A stretch of 35,572 nt of DNA. It comes from CAYMQB01 sp964392665 (GTDB taxonomy: Bacteria; Hydrothermota; E44-bin80). The stretch is taken from the NCBI GenBank assembly GCA_964392665.1, contig CAYMQB010000032.1:1-35572 (forward strand), in the 5' to 3' direction. Shown here piece by piece: positions 7,979 to 16,721 of the stretch. The position numbers and the translations under genes are program-made. The first letter of the stretch is position 1. The number at the start of each line of letters is the position of its first letter. The notes under the pieces are model-generated. The model did no database searches, had not been told where the DNA came from, and saw only the letters and a program-made list of their open reading frames with translations.

Positions 7979-8903
7979 AATTGCTTTTATTTTTCCTGGA
8001 CAGGGTTCGCAATATGTTGGAATGGGCAAAGGTCTATATGATAAGTTCGAAATATCCAGATCGATTTATGATGACGCTGAAAGAGTACTCGGCATTCCGC
8101 TTAAGAGAATTAGCTTTGAGGGACCGGAAGAGGAATTAAGGGAATCGAAGAATGCGCAAATAGCAATACTTGTTCATAGTTATGCAATCTACTCTTCTAT
8201 CAAAGACAGTATACAACCCGATATAGTTGCGGGTCATAGTTTAGGTGAGTATACAGCGGTTCTTGTGAGTGGTTCAATAGATTTTAGTGATGCTTTACAT
8301 CTTACCAGGTTAAGAGGAGAGTTGATGTCTCGAGCAGGAGAACAATCACCAGGTACCATGGCTGCAATTATTGGACTTGCCGCTGAAGATATAAAGAAGA
8401 TATGCGCTGAACTTGAACCGGACGGGGTCATTAATCCTGCAAATTATAACTCACTGACTCAAACTGTAATAACGGGAGAGATTCCCCTTGTACATAAGGC
8501 TATGGAAATAGCAAAGACAAGAGGTGCAAAGAGGGCAATCGAGCTAAAAGTAAGTGGTGCCTTTCACTCAAAACTTATGACAGATGCTTTTATACCTTTC
8601 AAGAAAGTTTTACTAAAGCAGGAGTTCCGTAATCCAAAAATACCTATAGTTATGAATGTAACCGGAGATGTGGTTGACAATGAAAAGGAAATAAGGCAAG
8701 GAATTACAGAGCAAATTCTTAATCCTGTACAGTGGGTGAAGACGCTCTTCACATTGCAGGGGCTTGCAGTCGATACCTTTATAGAAATAGGTCCAGGAAA
8801 GGTTCTTAGTGGATTGGTGAAAAAGACAGTAAGGGACGCTGGAGTAAAGAATTTAGACAATGCGGAATCTCTGCAAGACTTCAAAGAAGAATTAAAGATT
8901 TAG
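7971..8903 (+). CDS. fabD: Malonyl-CoA:ACP transacylase FabD
   Basis: This 310-residue enzyme loads malonate onto acyl carrier protein. The visible catalytic pattern is oxyanion Gln in FPGQGSQ (Q11), nucleophile S90 in AGHSLGEYTA, R115 that holds the malonyl carboxylate, and H199 in GAFHS. All key residues are in place. The start is a GTG at 7971 inside the end of plsX (8-base overlap), giving MGKIAFIFPGQGSQ, the normal N-terminus. The following gap to fabG is 38 bases. Confidence 0.97.
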   Translation: MGKIAFIFPGQGSQYVGMGKGLYDKFEISRSIYDDAERVLGIPLKRISFEGPEEELRESKNAQIAILVHSYAIYSSIKDSIQPDIVAGHSLGEYTAVLVSGSIDFSDALHLTRLRGELMSRAGEQSPGTMAAIIGLAAEDIKKICAELEPDGVINPANYNSLTQTVITGEIPLVHKAMEIAKTRGAKRAIELKVSGAFHSKLMTDAFIPFKKVLLKQEFRNPKIPIVMNVTGDVVDNEKEIRQGITEQILNPVQWVKTLFTLQGLAVDTFIEIGPGKVLSGLVKKTVRDAGVKNLDNAESLQDFKEELKI

Positions 8904-8941
8904 CAGCGGATTTCGGTCTACAAGATAAAATGGTGGTATAA

Positions 8942-9670
8942 ATGAAAGTGGCAATAATTACAGGTGGAGCGAGAGGAATCGGAAAAGAGATAGCTGTAAA
9001 ACTTGCCTCTCTTAAGAATAGTATTATACTCTGGGACATTATTGAAAAGGGAGAGGAAGCAGCGAAGAATATAAGTGAATCTTTTGGAGTTAAGACTAAG
9101 TATTATAAGGTTGACGTTTCGAGCTACGATGAGGTGAAAGAAGCGACACGAAAAGTGCTTGACGATTTCGGGAAAACAGATATAATAGTCAATAATGCTG
9201 GAATCACGCGGGATGGATTGCTGCTCAGGATGAAACCGCAAGAATGGCAAAGCGTGATTAATGTGAACCTTAACGGATGTTTTAACTGCACAAAGGCAGT
9301 GTTAAAGACGATGGTGTCCAACAAATGGGGAAGAATCATCAACATATCTTCGGTTGTCGGGATAACAGGTAATTTTGGTCAATCTAATTATGCAGCTTCC
9401 AAGGCTGGAATAATTGGTTTTACGAAAAGTATAGCAAAGGAGGTAGCAAAAAGGAATATTACTGTAAATGCAATTGCACCGGGTTTTATAGAAACAGAGA
9501 TGACTGTTTCACTTTCCGGTGAAGTAAAGGAAGCATATACAAAACAAATACCAATTCAGAGAATGGGAAAACCTATCGATATTGCAAATATGGTTGCTTT
9601 TCTCTCATCGGAAGAAGCTTCATACATAACAGGTCAGGTCTTCAATGTCGATGGCGGTCTTGTTATGTAA
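8942..9670 (+). CDS. fabG: 3-oxoacyl-[ACP] reductase FabG
   Basis: This 242-residue short-chain dehydrogenase reduces 3-oxoacyl-ACP with NADPH in chain elongation. The Rossmann motif TGGARGIG is at residues 7-14, and NNAG is at residues 84-87. The catalytic set is S137, Y150 and K154 (YAASK), and the C-terminal dimer motif is YITGQVFNVDGGLVM. Length is that of a typical FabG. It sits in the normal order fabD-fabG-acpP-fabF. The ATG at 8942 has only a weak upstream purine run. Confidence 0.97.
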   Translation: MKVAIITGGARGIGKEIAVKLASLKNSIILWDIIEKGEEAAKNISESFGVKTKYYKVDVSSYDEVKEATRKVLDDFGKTDIIVNNAGITRDGLLLRMKPQEWQSVINVNLNGCFNCTKAVLKTMVSNKWGRIINISSVVGITGNFGQSNYAASKAGIIGFTKSIAKEVAKRNITVNAIAPGFIETEMTVSLSGEVKEAYTKQIPIQRMGKPIDIANMVAFLSSEEASYITGQVFNVDGGLVM

Positions 9671-9711
9671 TTCTATTTGAGGTTAAGTTTAATCGGAAAA
9701 AAGGAGGTATA

Positions 9712-9951
9712 ATGTCACAATTCGATGAAGTTAAAAAGATAATTTGCGAGCAACTTGGTGTTGAAGAAGGTGCTGTCACAGAAGAAGCACGTTTTATTGA
9801 GGACCTTGGCGCTGATTCTCTTGACACAGTTGAGCTTATAATGGCTTTCGAGGATAAGTTTGAAATTGAGATTCCCGATGAAGAAGCTGAGAAACTAACT
9901 ACAGTCGGCGAAGCAGTTAAGTTTCTTGAGAAGAAGTTGGGCAAGGCTTAG
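9712..9951 (+). CDS. acpP: Acyl carrier protein
   Basis: This 79-residue acidic helical protein carries the growing acyl chain on a phosphopantetheine arm attached to S36 in the motif LGADSLDTVELIM. It starts MSQFDEVKKIICEQLGV. It has a strong AAGGAGG ribosome site ending seven bases before ATG 9712, in keeping with the high expression this protein needs. It lies between fabG and fabF. The 87-base gap after it holds nothing I recognise. Confidence 0.98.
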   Translation: MSQFDEVKKIICEQLGVEEGAVTEEARFIEDLGADSLDTVELIMAFEDKFEIEIPDEEAEKLTTVGEAVKFLEKKLGKA

Positions 9952-10038
9952 TATCTTAGTTGCTTTGAATTTGAAATAAAATCAAGTGTTTGTTTCTTCT
10001 AAAAAAGGGAAACGAAATTGTGTGTAAAAGGGAAAAAA

Positions 10039-11280
10039 ATGAAAAAAAGAGTGGTTATTACTGGTCTGGGAAATGTAACGCCTATAGGGAATGATAAAGA
10101 GGTTTTTTGGAAGAACTTGGTCGAAGGAACAAGCGGTATTACCCTAATAACCAGGTTCGATGTTTCGGATTTTTCGAGCAAAATTGCGGGAGAAATCAAG
10201 AATTTCGACCCGAAGGAAGTAATTGACAGAAAAGACCTCAAGAGAAAAGACCCTTTCTGTCAGTATGCTATTGTGTCAGCGAATCAGGCAGTTGAGGATT
10301 CAGGTATCATACTCGAGAAAGAGAATCTAGAGAGAATTGGCGTTATTATAGCATCGGGTATTGGAGGGCTTTCGACCTGGGAAGAGCAGCATAAAAGATT
10401 ACTCAGCAAAGGTCCGTCAAGATTAAGCCCCTTCTTTATCCCATCTATGATTGTGAATACTGCCGCAGGCTCCGTTGCAATAAAATATGGATTTAAAGGT
10501 CCGAATTTTGCGACATCATCCGCATGTGCTTCAAGCGGTCACGCCATAGGAGAAGCTTACGAAACAATAAAATCAGGGAGAGCGGATATAATGCTAACTG
10601 GCGGTTCTGAAGCGACAATTACCCCACTTGCACTTGCAGGTTTCTGTGTGATGAGAGCACTATCTACCAGGAATAGCGAACCTGAAAAAGCGTCCAGGCC
10701 TTTTGACAGAGAAAGGGATGGGTTCGTTATGAGCGAAGGTGCAGGGATATTGGTTCTTGAAGAACTCGAACATGCAAAGGCTCGGAAGGCTCATATTTAC
10801 TGTGAATTTGCTGGATATGGTGCTTCAGACGATGCATTCCATATTACGGCACCGGATGAGGAAGGAAAAGGCGCAGTTTTATCTATGAAAAGCGCAGTAA
10901 AAAGTGCGGAACTAAATATTGAGGACATTGATTACATAAACGCACATGGGACTTCAACACCACTTAATGATAAAATTGAGACCGCTGCAATAAAGAACCT
11001 TTTCGGTAGGAACGTTAAAAAAATTCCAATAAGCTCAAATAAATCGATGATTGGACATATGCTCGGGGCTTCCTCTGCAACGGAACTCATAGCGACGACT
11101 CTAAGCATAGAGAATAATTTGATTCCTCCAACGATCAATTATGAGTTTCCCGATCCTGATTGTGACCTGGACTATGTTCCCAATGAAGCGAGAGAGACTG
11201 TTATTGATAACGCCCTGTCAAATTCCTTTGGATTTGGTGGACACAATGCAACACTCATTGTTAAGAAATTTGCAGAATAG
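10039..11280 (+). CDS. fabF: 3-oxoacyl-[ACP] synthase II FabF
   Basis: This elongating condensing enzyme has the Cys-His-His triad C163 (SSACASS), H303 (NAHGTSTPLND) and H340 (MIGHMLGA), with K335 nearby. With the start at ATG 10039 the protein is 413 residues, and the triad numbers coincide with those of E. coli FabF. This supports that start over a TTG at 10018, which would add MCVKGKK. AAAAGGGA at 10026-10033 is a suitable ribosome site for 10039. No fabH (initiating synthase) is present in the cluster, where it usually sits between plsX and fabD. Confidence 0.97.
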   Translation: MKKRVVITGLGNVTPIGNDKEVFWKNLVEGTSGITLITRFDVSDFSSKIAGEIKNFDPKEVIDRKDLKRKDPFCQYAIVSANQAVEDSGIILEKENLERIGVIIASGIGGLSTWEEQHKRLLSKGPSRLSPFFIPSMIVNTAAGSVAIKYGFKGPNFATSSACASSGHAIGEAYETIKSGRADIMLTGGSEATITPLALAGFCVMRALSTRNSEPEKASRPFDRERDGFVMSEGAGILVLEELEHAKARKAHIYCEFAGYGASDDAFHITAPDEEGKGAVLSMKSAVKSAELNIEDIDYINAHGTSTPLNDKIETAAIKNLFGRNVKKIPISSNKSMIGHMLGASSATELIATTLSIENNLIPPTINYEFPDPDCDLDYVPNEARETVIDNALSNSFGFGGHNATLIVKKFAE

Positions 11281-11315
11281 ATTCTGTCAGGTGAATCTCG
11301 TTCTAAGAATTTCAC

Positions 11316-12011
11316 TTGAATGTTGACCGAAAGATTACAAAAATGAAACAAATTTCGGATTTACTGGGAATTGAACCCGATAGGATTACGCATTTTGCCG
11401 AAGCAATGACACACAGTTCATGTGAAGAAAGACAAAACAACAGAAAACTGGCATTTCTTGGTGACGCTGTTCTTGAACTTGCAGTGACTCAATACATACT
11501 TAGTAATGATGTAAATGTTACGGTTGGAGAAATGACAAAAAGAAGGGCTTCTGTTGTTAATTGTCATTTTCTTTACTCGAAGGCAATAGAATGGCAGTTA
11601 AACAGGTCTATTAGATTGGGAAAGGGAGAAAGACAAACCGGGGGAGAGATGAAGGAAACTATACTTGCCGAATCTGTTGAAGCGCTGATTGGAGCAATAT
11701 TTCTTGATTGCGGTTATGAGAAAACGAGAGCATTCGTGGAAAGAAATGTTATCCCCGAAAGAATTGAAACAAAATACTGGAATTTTAAGGGAAAATTGCA
11801 GGAATTAACTATAGCTGAAGGGTTGGGACTCCCGGAGTATTTTTGCCGAGATGAAGAGGGACTGGAAAAGGGGATTTTTTTCATATCAGAGGTTTTGATT
11901 AACGGCAGGATCTTAGGAAAGGGACATGGAAGGAATAGGAAAACCGCAGAGCAACTAGCTGCAAAAGATGCAATCGAGGAAATAAGAAAGGGTAAAAAGG
12001 AAAAGAGATGA
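11316..12011 (+). CDS. rnc: Ribonuclease III with altered catalytic residues
   Basis: The protein has 231 residues from TTG 11316, or 222 from ATG 11343; neither start has a good ribosome site. It has an RNase III catalytic domain (about 15-150) and a dsRNA-binding domain (about 155-225, GxGxGRNRKTAEQLAAKDA). Family position after fabF is normal. The signature helix reads NRKLAFLGDAVLEL. D50 (E. coli D45) and E122 (E. coli E117) are kept, but the E. coli E41 position is Ala (A46), the E38 position is Arg (R43), and D114 is Glu (E119). The LAFLGDA form recalls Mini-III and other divergent RNase III branches. Double-stranded RNA processing is still the best call. The end overlaps etfB (ATGA at 12008-12011). 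Confidence 0.9.
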   Translation: MNVDRKITKMKQISDLLGIEPDRITHFAEAMTHSSCEERQNNRKLAFLGDAVLELAVTQYILSNDVNVTVGEMTKRRASVVNCHFLYSKAIEWQLNRSIRLGKGERQTGGEMKETILAESVEALIGAIFLDCGYEKTRAFVERNVIPERIETKYWNFKGKLQELTIAEGLGLPEYFCRDEEGLEKGIFFISEVLINGRILGKGHGRNRKTAEQLAAKDAIEEIRKGKKEKR

Positions 12012-12796
12012 GGATATTTGTTTGCATCAAACAAGTGCCTGATACAACTGATGTAAAAATCGATCCTGAAACAAATACACTGATAAGAGAGGGTGTAGAA
12101 TCTATTGTAAATCCATTCGATCTGTTTGCTGTTGAGGAAGCTTTGAAAATTAAGGAGAGTCTGGGTGATTGTGAAATTGTTGCCATTTCGATGGGTCCTC
12201 CACAAGCAAAAGATGCGCTGAAAGAGGTGGTTTCAATGGGTGTTGACAAGGCATATTTACTCTCTGCGAAGGAATTCGCAGGGGCGGATACACTTGCCAC
12301 GTCATACACACTGTCAGCGGCAATTAAACATTTGGGGGACTATAATCTGATTATCTGCGGACAACAAGCCATAGACGGAGATACCGCACAGGTAGGTCCT
12401 GGAATTGCAGGAAATCTGGATATTCCGCAAGTAGCCTATGTGAGAAAAGTTGAAAGAATAGATACATATTCTGCAAGAGTGCAGAGGATGACTGAGGATG
12501 GTTATATCGTAATCGAAACCCCGCTGCCCGCACTTCTCACTGTCGTGAAGGAAATAAATATTCCAAGACTTCCAACTCTAAGGGGAAAGCTAAAAGCAAA
12601 GAAAGTAGAAATTCCTGTTCTTACTCCATCCGATATTGGAATTGAAACTGAAAAAGCTGGTTTAACAGGTTCCGCAACCTGGGTTATAAAGATTTTCTCA
12701 CCTGAAATAAAGAAGAACAGTAAGATATTTTCGGGTGAGGTAAAAACATCCGTTAAGAGACTTGTAGAAGCATTAAAGGAGAAATTGAATAAATAG
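12008..12796 (+). CDS. etfB: Electron transfer flavoprotein beta subunit
   Basis: The 262-residue EtfB starts MRIFVCIKQVPDTTDVKID and contains NPFDLFAVEEALKIKE, the AMP/FAD-side motif GQQAIDGDTAQVGPGIA and the recognition stretch TPLPALLTVVKEINIPRLPTL. The DGDTAQVGP form is that of clostridial, bifurcating-type EtfB. Mitochondrial-type, non-bifurcating EtfB has IDDDCNQTGQ there. It overlaps rnc by four bases (ATGA). Its partner etfA is 5.8 kb upstream, on the other side of the yceD-to-rnc block, and the next gene is atpA. A role passing electrons to or from an acyl-CoA or 2-hydroxyacid dehydrogenase encoded elsewhere is inferred. Confidence 0.96.
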   Translation: MRIFVCIKQVPDTTDVKIDPETNTLIREGVESIVNPFDLFAVEEALKIKESLGDCEIVAISMGPPQAKDALKEVVSMGVDKAYLLSAKEFAGADTLATSYTLSAAIKHLGDYNLIICGQQAIDGDTAQVGPGIAGNLDIPQVAYVRKVERIDTYSARVQRMTEDGYIVIETPLPALLTVVKEINIPRLPTLRGKLKAKKVEIPVLTPSDIGIETEKAGLTGSATWVIKIFSPEIKKNSKIFSGEVKTSVKRLVEALKEKLNK

Positions 12797-12859
12797 ATAT
12801 TGAAGGTGTAAAACACGTTCGGGATTAGTTGTACTTAACTATAGTATAAGGAGTATTTT

Positions 12860-14632
12860 ATGATTGCAGGAAAAATTGTAAGAGTATCTGGTCCTCTTGT
12901 AGTTGCCGAAGGAATGCTTGGAACCAGGATGTATGATGTGGTTAATGTTAGTGAAAGGCGACTTATGGGAGAGATTATCGAGTTAAAGGAAGATCTGGCT
13001 TCTATTCAGGTTTACGAAGATACGGAGGGTATAGGTCCTGGTGAACCCGTTTATGGAACAGGCTTCCCTTTATCTGTTGAACTCGGTCCCGGACTCATTG
13101 AATCCATTTTTGACGGAACACAAAGACCACTTAACATAATAAGAAAAATGTCAGGAGATAATATCTCACGCGGGATTTCAATTCCAGGACTGGGAAGAAA
13201 GAAAAAGTGGGAGTTCCAGCCAACGGTCGCGAAAGGAGATAAGGTTGAAAGTGGTGATATTCTGGGGAAAGTCAAAGAAACAACACTTGTTACAACCAAA
13301 ATTATGGTGCCTCCTGATGTTAGTGGAATTGTGGAAGATATTAAAAGAGGTAGTTTCACTGTTGAAGAAACTATTGCCATCATTAAAAACGGCAAGGAAA
13401 GAACAGAGGTTAAGTTACTGCAGAAATGGCCGGTCAGAATTCCAAGACCGTTCAACAAAAAACTTTCTCCAGAAGAAGCACTTGTTACAGGTCAGAGGGT
13501 ACTTGATACTTTTTTTCCTATAGGCAAAGGGGGCACAGCCTGCGTTCCTGGACCGTTTGGTTCGGGTAAAACTGTGATTCAACATCAGCTCGCAAAATGG
13601 GCAGATGCAGAAATAATAGTCTATATTGGATGTGGTGAGCGAGGGAACGAGATGACGGATGTTCTTTTGGAATTCCCTGAGTTAAACGACCCAAGAAGTG
13701 GTGAGCCTCTTATGAAAAGGACTGTTCTCATAGCGAATACATCAAATATGCCTGTTGCAGCAAGAGAAGCCTCCGTGTATACAGGAATCACAATTGCTGA
13801 GTATTTTAGGGATATGGGAATGGATGTCGCACTTATGGCAGATTCAACTTCACGATGGGCAGAGGCAATGAGGGAAATTTCCGGAAGGCTTGAAGAAATG
13901 CCTGGAGAAGAGGGTTATCCAGCTTACCTTGGAGCAAGAATTGCTTCCTTCTATGAAAGAGCAGGCAGGGTGATCTGTCTGGGCAGCGATAAAAGGGAAG
14001 GGGCACTTTCGGTTATCGGAGCAGTTTCTCCACCAGGGGGAGATCTTTCGGATCCGGTTGTTCAGGCAACTTTAAGAGTTGTTAAGGTTTTCTGGAGTCT
14101 TGAGGACAAACTTGCCGCAATGCGACATTTCCCGGCAATAAGCTGGTTGAATAGTTATTCGCTTTACGCTGATTCTCTTGAAAACTATTTTAGAGAAAGA
14201 GTTGACAAGCTTTTTGTTAAAAACGAGCGGCTGGCTATGAATTTACTACAAAATGAAGCAGAACTTCAGGAAATTGTGAGACTTGTCGGTGTTGATGCGC
14301 TTAGTGATAAAGACCAGTTGACGCTGGAGGTTTCAAGATCTATTAGAGAAGATTTCTTACACCAGAACGCTTTCCATGATGTCGATACATATACATCTTT
14401 TAAGAAGCAGTTTGTACTTCTAAGTATTATCTTGCATTTCTATGAAAAAACCAAAGATGCACTGGAATCTGGAGCACCAATTTCGGCAATAAAGTCTATG
14501 AAGGTAAAAGATAGAATTGCACGGGCTAAGTATATACCGGAGAAAGAAATCGAGAAGATGAAAGAAATAATCAAGGAAACAGAAGATGAGTTGGCATCAA
14601 TCTTAAAAGAAAGTGAAAAAATAGAAGCATGA
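12860..14632 (+). CDS. atpA: V-type ATP synthase subunit A (catalytic)
   Basis: This 590-residue catalytic subunit has the Walker A motif GPFGSGKT at 231-238 (K237) and the catalytic Glu in GCGERGNE (E260, R261). The Walker B region is VALMADSTSRWAEAMREISGR, near residue 322. The long non-homologous insert that distinguishes V/A-type from F-type chains is present at about residues 115-190. The ATG at 12860 follows AAGGAGT at 12848-12854. The 63-base gap after etfB holds no clear terminator. This is where the interrupted ATPase operon resumes. Confidence 0.98.
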   Translation: MIAGKIVRVSGPLVVAEGMLGTRMYDVVNVSERRLMGEIIELKEDLASIQVYEDTEGIGPGEPVYGTGFPLSVELGPGLIESIFDGTQRPLNIIRKMSGDNISRGISIPGLGRKKKWEFQPTVAKGDKVESGDILGKVKETTLVTTKIMVPPDVSGIVEDIKRGSFTVEETIAIIKNGKERTEVKLLQKWPVRIPRPFNKKLSPEEALVTGQRVLDTFFPIGKGGTACVPGPFGSGKTVIQHQLAKWADAEIIVYIGCGERGNEMTDVLLEFPELNDPRSGEPLMKRTVLIANTSNMPVAAREASVYTGITIAEYFRDMGMDVALMADSTSRWAEAMREISGRLEEMPGEEGYPAYLGARIASFYERAGRVICLGSDKREGALSVIGAVSPPGGDLSDPVVQATLRVVKVFWSLEDKLAAMRHFPAISWLNSYSLYADSLENYFRERVDKLFVKNERLAMNLLQNEAELQEIVRLVGVDALSDKDQLTLEVSRSIREDFLHQNAFHDVDTYTSFKKQFVLLSIILHFYEKTKDALESGAPISAIKSMKVKDRIARAKYIPEKEIEKMKEIIKETEDELASILKESEKIEA

Positions 14633-14796
14633 AAAGGGCTATCAGAAGATTGAGAGTTTCACATCTATCAAGAAATAAGCTGATGTGTTTGATTGGTTCA
14701 ATTGGTTTGATTAGTTATAAACAAATTAAACTAATAAGACGAGCAAAACCAATTGAACTGTCTTTATCCTTACAATGAATATATTCAGGAGGTTCT
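14633..14796 (+). other. atpA-atpB spacer with long imperfect hairpin
   Basis: The 164-base spacer carries a large stem-loop at 14696-14758. Outer arms GTTCAATTGGTTT (14696-14708) and AAACCAATTGAAC (14746-14758) are perfectly complementary over 13 bases. Inner arms ATTAGTT (14710-14716) and AACTAAT (14729-14735) add 7 pairs, around a 12-base loop. It has no T-run after it, so a classical terminator is unlikely. It could be an mRNA-stabilising or processing structure between the two head subunits, or a relic of a small palindromic element. An AGGAGG follows at 14787-14792 for atpB. Confidence 0.6.
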
Positions 14797-16188
14797 ATGT
14801 ATAAGGACTACAGGACAATAAGTGATATTTCCGGACCACTCATAATAGTTAGGAAAGTTGAAGGGATTAAATTCGGAGAACTCGTAGAAATATTTTTGCC
14901 TGATGGTGAAAAGAGGAGAGGTCAGGTGCTTGAAGTTAACAGAAATACGGCACTCATACAGGTATTCGAAGGAACTTCAGGGATAGATGTTGATTTGACT
15001 AAGGTTAGATTTCTTGGTAGAGAAATAGAATTAAGCGTGTCCCCGGATATGCTGGGAAGGGTTTTTGATGGGTTGGGATCTGCCATAGATGGTGGAGCAG
15101 CTATTATACCGGAAGAAAGGCTTGACATTAGTGGTGCACCGATCAATCCAACTGCAAGAAATTATCCAAATGAATTCATACAAACAGGCATATCTGCGAT
15201 CGACGGACTTAATCCACTTGTTCGTGGTCAGAAACTTCCTCTTTTCTCTGGATCGGGTTTGCCTCATAATAGAGTCGCTGCTCAAATTGCGAGGCAGGCC
15301 AAGGTTTTGGGGAAAGAGGAAGAGTTTGCGGTTGTCTTTGGTGCTATGGGAATAACTTTCGAGGAAGCACAATTTTTCATAAACGATTTTAAGAAAACGG
15401 GTGCAATCGAGAGAGCTGTACTTTTCCTAAATCTTGCAGACGATCCTGCAATAGAAAGAATCGCAACACCCAGAGTTGTATTTACAGCGGCAGAGTATCT
15501 TGCATTTAAGAGGGGTATGCACGTGCTTGTGATACTAACGGATATGACGAACTACTGTGAGGCTCTTAGAGAAGTTTCTGCAGCAAGAAAGGAAATACCG
15601 GGAAGAAGGGGTTATCCGGGTTATCTTTATACAGACCTCTCAACAATCTATGAAAGAGCAGGTAGAATAAAGGGAAAGAAAGGTTCGATAACCTTAATTC
15701 CAATACTCTCCATGCCGGAAGATGATAAAACGCATCCAATACCTGATTTGACCGGATATATCACAGAAGGACAGATTATTCTTTCGAGACCACTTCATAG
15801 AAAAAAGATTTCGCCTCCGGTTGACGTGCTACCATCTCTATCAAGACTAAAAGACAAGGGAATAGGGAAGGGAAAGACAAGGGAAGACCATGCTGATTTA
15901 TTGAATCAACTCTATGCTGCCTATGCAAAGGGAAAAGAGGCGCAGGAATTAGCAGTTATTCTCGGCGAAGCATCGCTTTCCACTTCCGACAAAATCTATT
16001 TTAGTTTTGCAGATTCCTTTGAAAGAAAATATGTTTCTCAGGGTGAATACGAGAATAGGTCTATCGAGGAAACGCTTGATATAGGATGGAAATTGCTAAG
16101 TGTATTTCCGAAAGAAGAAATGAAAAGGGTTAGAGATGAATATATGGAGAGATATTTCAACAAGTTTAAGAAGCAAAATAGAGAGTAG
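14797..16188 (+). CDS. atpB: V-type ATP synthase subunit B (non-catalytic head subunit)
   Basis: This 463-residue subunit alternates with A in the A3B3 head. It lacks the Walker A lysine, having FSGSGLPHNRVAAQIARQA in that place, as is normal for B. R350 in LPSLSRLKDKG is the arginine finger contributed to the A active site and has the same number as in E. hirae NtpB. Other family stretches are VVFGAMGITFEEAQFF and EIPGRRGYPGYLYTDLSTIYERAGR. The ATG at 14797 lies four bases after AGGAGG. Immediately downstream is a run of hairpins rather than subunit D. Confidence 0.98.
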   Translation: MYKDYRTISDISGPLIIVRKVEGIKFGELVEIFLPDGEKRRGQVLEVNRNTALIQVFEGTSGIDVDLTKVRFLGREIELSVSPDMLGRVFDGLGSAIDGGAAIIPEERLDISGAPINPTARNYPNEFIQTGISAIDGLNPLVRGQKLPLFSGSGLPHNRVAAQIARQAKVLGKEEEFAVVFGAMGITFEEAQFFINDFKKTGAIERAVLFLNLADDPAIERIATPRVVFTAAEYLAFKRGMHVLVILTDMTNYCEALREVSAARKEIPGRRGYPGYLYTDLSTIYERAGRIKGKKGSITLIPILSMPEDDKTHPIPDLTGYITEGQIILSRPLHRKKISPPVDVLPSLSRLKDKGIGKGKTREDHADLLNQLYAAYAKGKEAQELAVILGEASLSTSDKIYFSFADSFERKYVSQGEYENRSIEETLDIGWKLLSVFPKEEMKRVRDEYMERYFNKFKKQNRE

Positions 16189-16224
16189 TGAGCAGATAAT
16201 TAGGGTATTATATGAATGGTATAG

Positions 16225-16306
16225 GTCCTTACGGACGGTCATCGTCATTAACAAGTAATGACGGTTTGGATTCATCAAAGATGAATGGAGACGTTTTTAC
16301 AAAACG
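16225..16306 (+). repeat. Array of four consecutive hairpins downstream of atpB
   Basis: Four stem-loops follow one another in 82 bases. They are GTCC/GGAC (16225-16228, 16233-16236, loop TTAC); CGTCATTA/TAATGACG (16243-16250, 16256-16263, loop ACAAG); ATTCATC/GATGAAT (16270-16276, 16280-16286, loop AAA); and CGTTTT/AAAACG (16292-16297, 16301-16306, loop TAC). All arms are perfect complements. None is followed by a long T-run. They sit 37 bases after the atpB stop and 26 bases before the S23-type gene. Possible roles are mRNA processing, attenuation before the inserted gene, or the flank of a small mobile insertion. Confidence 0.65.
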
Positions 16307-16331
16307 GCAAAGTATTTTAAACTAATAAAAA

Positions 16332-16721
16332 ATGAAATCATTTCGCGAATTAATAGTTTGGCAAGTTGCAAGTAAACTTTCAAAATATATTGCAACTAAA
16401 TTGGTAAAACCATTTCCAAAAGAGGAAAAATTTCTCTTATCAGGTCAAATAATTCGTTCCTCAAGGTCTGTTCCTTCTCAAATCGCTGAAGGTTTTCGGA
16501 AATCTTCGCTTAAAGAAAAAAAACATTATTATGAAATGGCTTTGACATCTAATGATGAAACGGAAAATCACCTGGTAGAGGCTAAGAATAATGAGTACAT
16601 TGACAATAAAGAATATAAAAAATACCTAAATCGGATAATTAGAGTTCGTATATTACTACTAAATCTTATTAAGTCGATCGAAAAAATAAAAACCGCACAT
16701 AGTGCCAATACCGTTCATTGA
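16332..16721 (+). CDS. Four-helix bundle protein (S23 / 23S rRNA intervening-sequence protein family)
   Basis: This 129-residue protein carries the four-helix-bundle (S23, TIGR02436-like) signature: FRELIVWQVASKLS at the start, then FPKEEKFLLSGQIIRSSRSVPSQIAEGFRK, and the late KNNEYIDNKEYKKY. Members were first found in intervening sequences of 23S rRNA genes and also occur as scattered single genes; their biochemical role is not settled. No rRNA is present here. The gene interrupts the V-ATPase operon between subunits B and D. It has no evident Shine-Dalgarno and lies between the hairpin array (16225-16306) and a hairpin over its own stop codon. It looks like a later insertion. Confidence 0.9.
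   Translation: MKSFRELIVWQVASKLSKYIATKLVKPFPKEEKFLLSGQIIRSSRSVPSQIAEGFRKSSLKEKKHYYEMALTSNDETENHLVEAKNNEYIDNKEYKKYLNRIIRVRILLLNLIKSIEKIKTAHSANTVH

Noticed and set aside
10018..10038. TTG start for fabF at 10018
   Set aside because: It adds seven residues not expected in FabF. ATG 10039 gives 413 residues with the E. coli catalytic numbering.
16332..16721. S23-type gene taken as evidence for an rRNA operon
   Set aside because: No 23S rRNA sequence flanks it; both neighbours are ATPase genes.
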